9,932 nt of DNA from the NCBI GenBank assembly GCA_003153335.1, contig PLYG01000524.1:3767-13698 (forward strand). Direction: 5' to 3'. Both the position numbers and the translations under genes were made by a program. This document shows, in pieces, positions 6,303-9,932 of the stretch. The stretch's first letter is position 1. Each line of letters starts with the position of its first letter. This stretch comes from Betaproteobacteria bacterium. Its GTDB lineage: Bacteria; Pseudomonadota; Gammaproteobacteria; Burkholderiales; Casimicrobiaceae. The notes beneath the pieces were generated by a model. That model made no database searches and was not told the origin of the DNA. It saw only the letters and a list, made by a program, of their open reading frames with translations.

Positions 6303-6316
6303 GCCGGGAATCCGGC
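6303..6316. terminator. Weak hairpin downstream of the kinase gene
   Basis: A 5-bp GC stem with a 4-nt loop lies about 42 nt past the kinase stop. On the minus strand it is followed by TGGATTCCGTTTGGTTGATT, which is T-rich but not a proper U-tract. It is a poor intrinsic terminator at best. Confidence 0.2.
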
Positions 6317-6357
6317 CACACCACGACCAGGAAAATCTGCGCAGCCTGCGGCCGCGA

Positions 6358-8973
6358 CTAATGGGTGCCGAGGCTCTCCATCTGCAACCGACAGCGCGCG
6401 AATCCTTCGGCGCGCAGTTTGTCTTCAGCCTCGTCGATGGCGCCCTGTTGGGAAGCGGCCTCCTCCTGCAGAAACGCGACTCCCTCCGCCAGCAGCGCAC
6501 AGGCTTCCTTGAGTCCGGCGGCCTGCCGGCCCGGCGTGGTGCCTGGCTTGGTGACCGCGGCCATCAGCGCAAGCCCCAGGTACGACTGCGTATCCGCGAA
6601 TGAACTGCGCACTTCGCGCACGCCACGGATTTCTTCGGGCAAGGCGGCAAAATGCGAGAGCCCTTCGCGTCCGCGGCGAATCGCGCCATCCAGTTCCCCT
6701 TGCCGGTAGGTGATTTTCGTAGCGATGGCCAGCGCATGAAAAATCTCCGTGCGAGAAGCTACGTTTGTGGGGTCCGCCACGGACAGCGCATTCTGCTGGT
6801 CCAAACCCAATACAATCGCCTCGCCAGCTTCCGCATACAGACCGACGAGGGACAGGTGCGAAGCGAGCGCCACTTGATTCTGCGCGACACTCAACCTGTA
6901 GCTCTGATCATTCGGATAGTCGCTTGCAAGTTTCGCGTAGGCCGACAGCGCCTTTCTGCGCATCTCGATGGCATGCGCCAGGCTTTGCGGCGTGCCTTTG
7001 TTGCCCGCAAAAATGTGCGCGGCGCGCGTGTAGGCCCCGGCGAGGCTTCTCCAGACCAGCGCCTCGCCGGGCATTTCGAGCGACAGTTTCTCCAGCATCG
7101 CCACCGCATTAACGATCGCGGCTTCGACTTCGGGCGACTGCCCGATCAGCATGCTGGTCAATAGCGCCTGCTCAGCGAGCATTCCGGGCACGCGAACACG
7201 ATCGCGCGGGGTGGCGTCGGGCAAGGATGCAATATGGGCGGCGATCTTGACGACCTCGTCGATATTCTCCTTCCAGCGGGCATCGCCATTTTGCGCATAG
7301 GCGCGCGCCAGCGAATACCGCAACAACAGGTGCTCGCGCTGGACGGCGATGTCGTCGGCTTTGACGCTGCCCAGCGCGACAAACAGCGCCTTGCCTTTTT
7401 CAAGATTCGCCAGCGAATCGGCCAGCATGCCCAGATTCGCGGCAGCCGGCTGCCCCTGAATGTCGGCGATCTTGCGGTATGCCACAGCGAGTTCGGCGGT
7501 GAGACCCGGGTCGTTGCCGGCCTCGCTGGCGAGGCTGTCCAGATACTTGAGCGCGGTGCCGACCAACATCTGGCGCGCCTTCAGCGAACCCGCCAGATTT
7601 TCGATCTCGCTGTGCACATCGAAGACAAACGAATTGGCAAGTTTTCGTACGCTGGCAAAGTGCCTTTCCGCGCGCGCCTTCTCCGCCACCGCCACACGGC
7701 GTTCGCGTTCTACCATCACCAACCCGGCCGCCATGGTCACCAGCACGGCGGTAGCCATGGCGATAGGCAGCTTGTTGCGCGCCGCGAAGCGCCCGGCAAG
7801 GTAGCGCCACGTTCCGGCACGCGCCTTCACCGGACGGTGGTCGAGATGGCGCTGGATATCCTCGTCGAACTGCTCGACCGAGGCGTAGCGATCGGCCGGA
7901 TTGCGCCGCATGGCCTTGAGGATGATGGCGTCGAGATCGCCGGCAATCTGGCGTGAGAGCAGCTTTGCCGACGCGAGTTTGCGCGCCGTCGCGGCATCGC
8001 TGGTCATCGCCAGTGACGAAGGCACCGCCGTCTGCTCGCCCAGCAGCGACGGCTCGGTGAATGGCTTCCCCGTACGCACCCGGCGATAGGGCGAGAGGCC
8101 GGTCAAGAGTTCGTGCAGGATCACGCCCAGCGCATACGTATCCGTGGCCGTGCTGATCGCGCCATCGGAGACCTGCTCGGGTGCGGCGTAGCGCAGCGTC
8201 ATCACTCGGCCGCTCAATTGGGTGAGATCCGCGGCCGCATTCGCCGCGGCGCCCTCGTCGACCAGTTTGGCGATGCCAAAGTCGAGTAGTTTCACCTTAC
8301 CGCTCTGGTCGATAAGGATGTTGGCGGGCTTGAGATCGCGATGCACCACCAGGTGGCGATGTGCGTGTGCGACCGCTGCGAGAATCTGCCGGAACAGTTT
8401 CAAGCGCTCGTCGATTGACGCCTTACGTGTGCTCACAAAATCGGTGAGCGACTCGCCTTCGATGTATTCCATCGCCAGATACGGCTGCCCGCGGCTGCCC
8501 TCCGCCTCGCTCACGCCGGCATCGAACAGCCGCGCAATATTCGGATGCGCGAGTTTGGCGAGGATGTCGCGTTCGCGGCGCGAGCGTTCACGCCAGACTT
8601 CGCTATGCTGGTAGATCGTCGGCAGCTTGAGCGCGACCTCCCGCTCGACGCGCCCGTCGGCCTGCCGCGCCAGCCACACCTCGCCCATGCCGCCGCGGCC
8701 CAATGGGCGGACCAGCGCGAATGGGCCGATGCGCGCGCCGGCGGCGAAATCGCTTGACGGTGGCGGGACCGGCGCGAGTTTAGGGACTGTTTCCAGTTCC
8801 TGCGATCTCTCGGCGCGGTCGTGTGCGGCGAGTATTTTTCGCAGTACGGGTGTCAGTTGCGATTGAGTTTGAGCAAGGCTGTCGAGCCATGCCTCGCGCG
8901 CGCCGTTTTCCATTTCCAGCGCGTCGGTCAAAAGCGGGTCGATCTGCCGCCAGAGGTCGAGGGAAATTTTCAT
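6358..8973 (-). CDS. Transmembrane PknB-type Ser/Thr protein kinase with helical TPR-like C-terminal region
   Basis: The product is 871 residues. Residues 1-60 form a helical leader typical of this group (LWRQIDPLLTDALE, AREAWLDSLA). The kinase domain spans about 82-375 with all key residues present: glycine loop LGRGGMGEVW (91-100), VALK Lys116, HRDLKPAN (Asp213, Asn218), DFG (231-233) and APE (264-266). Residues 402-420 are one membrane span, so the kinase is cytoplasmic and the tail lies on the other side. Residues about 425-871 are helical; FVFDVHSEIENLAGS and LTAELAVAYRKIADIQGQP are the conserved blocks seen after the span in kinases linked to TIGR02999-type sigma factors. The start at 8973 fits the family N-terminus, although its ribosome-binding site is weak; ATG 9048 would add 25 residues. 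It follows the sigma gene by 107 bp, so co-transcription is likely. Its substrate is unknown; the sigma factor is the obvious candidate. Confidence 0.93.
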   Translation of the reverse strand: MKISLDLWRQIDPLLTDALEMENGAREAWLDSLAQTQSQLTPVLRKILAAHDRAERSQELETVPKLAPVPPPSSDFAAGARIGPFALVRPLGRGGMGEVWLARQADGRVEREVALKLPTIYQHSEVWRERSRRERDILAKLAHPNIARLFDAGVSEAEGSRGQPYLAMEYIEGESLTDFVSTRKASIDERLKLFRQILAAVAHAHRHLVVHRDLKPANILIDQSGKVKLLDFGIAKLVDEGAAANAAADLTQLSGRVMTLRYAAPEQVSDGAISTATDTYALGVILHELLTGLSPYRRVRTGKPFTEPSLLGEQTAVPSSLAMTSDAATARKLASAKLLSRQIAGDLDAIILKAMRRNPADRYASVEQFDEDIQRHLDHRPVKARAGTWRYLAGRFAARNKLPIAMATAVLVTMAAGLVMVERERRVAVAEKARAERHFASVRKLANSFVFDVHSEIENLAGSLKARQMLVGTALKYLDSLASEAGNDPGLTAELAVAYRKIADIQGQPAAANLGMLADSLANLEKGKALFVALGSVKADDIAVQREHLLLRYSLARAYAQNGDARWKENIDEVVKIAAHIASLPDATPRDRVRVPGMLAEQALLTSMLIGQSPEVEAAIVNAVAMLEKLSLEMPGEALVWRSLAGAYTRAAHIFAGNKGTPQSLAHAIEMRRKALSAYAKLASDYPNDQSYRLSVAQNQVALASHLSLVGLYAEAGEAIVLGLDQQNALSVADPTNVASRTEIFHALAIATKITYRQGELDGAIRRGREGLSHFAALPEEIRGVREVRSSFADTQSYLGLALMAAVTKPGTTPGRQAAGLKEACALLAEGVAFLQEEAASQQGAIDEAEDKLRAEGFARCRLQMESLGTH

Positions 8974-9080
8974 GCCTGGTTGGGGGGACTCGCGCGATGG
9001 ACGTGGACAGTGAACTTCGAAAAGCTCCGTTGCATTGGTAAACGACATCCGGACGGAAATGCCGCCAGCCTCGCTTGCGG

Positions 9081-9632
9081 TCAGGCCTCAATCATGGTCA
9101 GCAGCAGTGCCCGGGCTTTGCTCCATTCGCGCTGCACGGTGCGTTCCGAAATGCCGAGCGCCTTAGCGATTTCAAACGCTGTCATGCCACCGAAGAAGCG
9201 CATCTCCACCAGCCGCGCCAGCGCCGGGTCCAGCTTGGCGAGGTCATCCATGGCAGCGTTGACATCTTCGACGTCAATGGCTGGGCCGACACCTGCCTCC
9301 AGGGCGGTATCGAGCGTGACAAGATCGAGATCCCCGCCACGCCGCAGCGCGCGTTCTTCTCGAATCGTATCGATGACGATGCTGCGCAGCGTGCGCGAGG
9401 CGTAGGCCAGGAATTGCAGGCGGTTGGAAAACGGCCGGTCGGGACCGCTGACCAGCTTCATGTAGCTGTCATGCACCAGCGCAGTGGTCTGCATGCTGCC
9501 GTTGAGCCCGCTGCGATACAGCCGCGCATGCGCGATTTTCTTGAGCTCGGGATACCACGCGCTAAACGCTGCATCCAAAGCGGCGCTGTGTTCCTGTTCG
9601 ATTTTTTGCAACGCGATGGCGAAGTCAGTCAT
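9081..9632 (-). CDS. ECF-type RNA polymerase sigma factor (TIGR02999 / Sigma70_ECF-like)
   Basis: The product is 183 residues, the usual length for the family. Region 2 is at about 20-95 (AWYPELKKIAHARLYR, TTALVHDSYMKL, FLAYASRTLRSIVIDTIREE). Region 4 is at about 125-178, with LARLVEMRFFGGMTAFEIA and the helix-turn-helix IAKALGISERTVQREWSKAR. It would direct RNA polymerase to a small regulon. No anti-sigma gene is adjacent; in this family a neighbouring Ser/Thr kinase often takes that place, as here. The start at 9632 (MTDFAIALQK) is chosen by family length, because no good Shine-Dalgarno sequence precedes it; ATG codons further upstream would add up to 48 residues with no family likeness. 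Confidence 0.93.
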   Translation of the reverse strand: MTDFAIALQKIEQEHSAALDAAFSAWYPELKKIAHARLYRSGLNGSMQTTALVHDSYMKLVSGPDRPFSNRLQFLAYASRTLRSIVIDTIREERALRRGGDLDLVTLDTALEAGVGPAIDVEDVNAAMDDLAKLDPALARLVEMRFFGGMTAFEIAKALGISERTVQREWSKARALLLTMIEA

Positions 9633-9707
9633 TGTGTGGCAGATCGGATGGTCGTGTCGGGGACCAAGGCGCGACTGCCCCATTGTCACACAGCAAATCG
9701 TTCCGCG

Positions 9708-9735
9708 GAGAACAATCAATTTGCGATTAATTCTC
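9708..9735. promoter_or_regulatory. Interrupted inverted repeat upstream of the sigma gene
   Basis: On the minus strand GAGAA-TT-AATC, a 7-nt centre, then GATT-G-TTCTC: nine paired bases, interrupted by a TT/G bulge. It lies about 76-103 nt upstream of the sigma start in a locally AT-rich patch. It may be an operator of the sigma-kinase unit or an RNA hairpin. No convincing -35/-10 pair was found nearby. Confidence 0.35.
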
Positions 9736-9782
9736 GGAGGTAGGATGGGTGGTGCCCCCTTGCGGACAGCCGTCACGGCCCT

Positions 9783-9807
9783 GGCGCCGGTGGGCGTAAA
9801 CGGCGCC
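9783..9807. terminator. Strong GC hairpin after the gene at the right edge
   Basis: GGCGCCG (9783-9789) and CGGCGCC (9801-9807) form a 7-bp all-GC stem with an 11-nt loop, 20 nt past the stop of the partial gene that reads leftwards. No U-tract follows, so Rho-independent termination is uncertain. It could stabilise the mRNA 3' end. Confidence 0.3.
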
Positions 9808-9826
9808 CCGGGGGAGCAGCGTGCTT

Positions 9827-9932
9827 CTAGTTGACTGCAGTCTTCGACTTGTCAGGGATGCGAAGACGAACATGCGCGCGGTTGGCTGAGGTGCAGCGTC
9901 CGAGGAGACTTGGGGTCGTGCGCTTGAATTTC
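9827..9932 (-). CDS. C-terminal tail of an unidentified protein (runs off the right edge)
   Basis: A frame open from the window edge to TAG (9827-9829) gives 34 residues: KFKRTTPSLLGRCTSANRAH then VRLRIPDKSKTAVN. The composition is basic and plausible for a real protein end, and the orientation matches all neighbours. It is too short to assign. It ends about 195 bp before the sigma start, so the sigma gene probably has its own promoter. A chance open frame of this length cannot be excluded. Confidence 0.35.
   Translation of the reverse strand, partial: KFKRTTPSLLGRCTSANRAHVRLRIPDKSKTAVN

Noticed and set aside
5965..6324. 120-codon N-terminal extension of the 931-residue gene
   Set aside because: It would bury the signal peptide and good ribosome-binding site at 5964, and it translates the REP-like palindrome and the 17-bp repeat.
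7234..7956. Plus-strand 240-codon open frame
   Set aside because: Antisense to the kinase gene, whose motifs and family identity are clear; no start signal or product.
9075..9743. Plus-strand 222-codon open frame
   Set aside because: Antisense to the sigma gene, whose region 2 and region 4 motifs are unmistakable.
9827..9833. CTAGTTG about 195 nt upstream of the sigma start, resembling CTACTTG of the 17-bp repeat
   Set aside because: Only 6 of 7 bases match and the rest of the 17-mer does not, so it is compatible with chance.

Overview
The window looks like a chromosomal accessory segment of a high-GC proteobacterium. Burkholderiales or a relative is the best guess: it has a truncated Bug/TctC-type periplasmic binding protein, a TIGR02999-like sigma factor paired with a TPR-tailed Ser/Thr kinase, and DUF5648-like exported proteins. 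This placement is inference from family knowledge. No rRNA, tRNA, CRISPR array or complete insertion sequence is visible.

All five confident genes are on the minus strand, so transcription runs from right to left. From the right: the tail of an unrecognised gene (9827-9932); an ECF-type sigma factor (9081-9632); a transmembrane Ser/Thr kinase with a long helical C-terminal region (6358-8973); a 931-residue exported protein with an N-terminal DUF5648-like module and an unrecognised remainder (3169-5964); an exported seven-blade RCC1-type propeller with a C-terminal DUF5648-like module (945-2612); and the N-terminal part of the Bug-type protein (1-365). Between them lie gene debris (381-551 plus strand, 2806-3111 minus, 6158-6265 minus), a REP-like palindrome and a strong LexA-box match (840-859) with no evident intact target.

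The most interesting signal ties the two exported DUF5648 genes together. A perfect 17-bp direct repeat (2803-2819 and 6155-6171) lies exactly 190 nt upstream of the start codon of each gene. The ribosome-binding contexts also match at 9 of 12 positions, while the sequence in between does not look alike. In both places the repeat forms the last codons (Tyr-Pro-Lys-stop) of an otherwise unrelated open frame. It may be a shared control element, possibly served by the nearby sigma/kinase pair, or the scar of a cassette-like duplication or insertion.

The RCC1 block (about 900-2700) is visibly poorer in G+C than its neighbours and has AT-rich edges, which suggests separate acquisition. A working model, which is inference only, is that the sigma/kinase pair senses a cell or envelope state and the two secreted DUF5648 proteins are its output.
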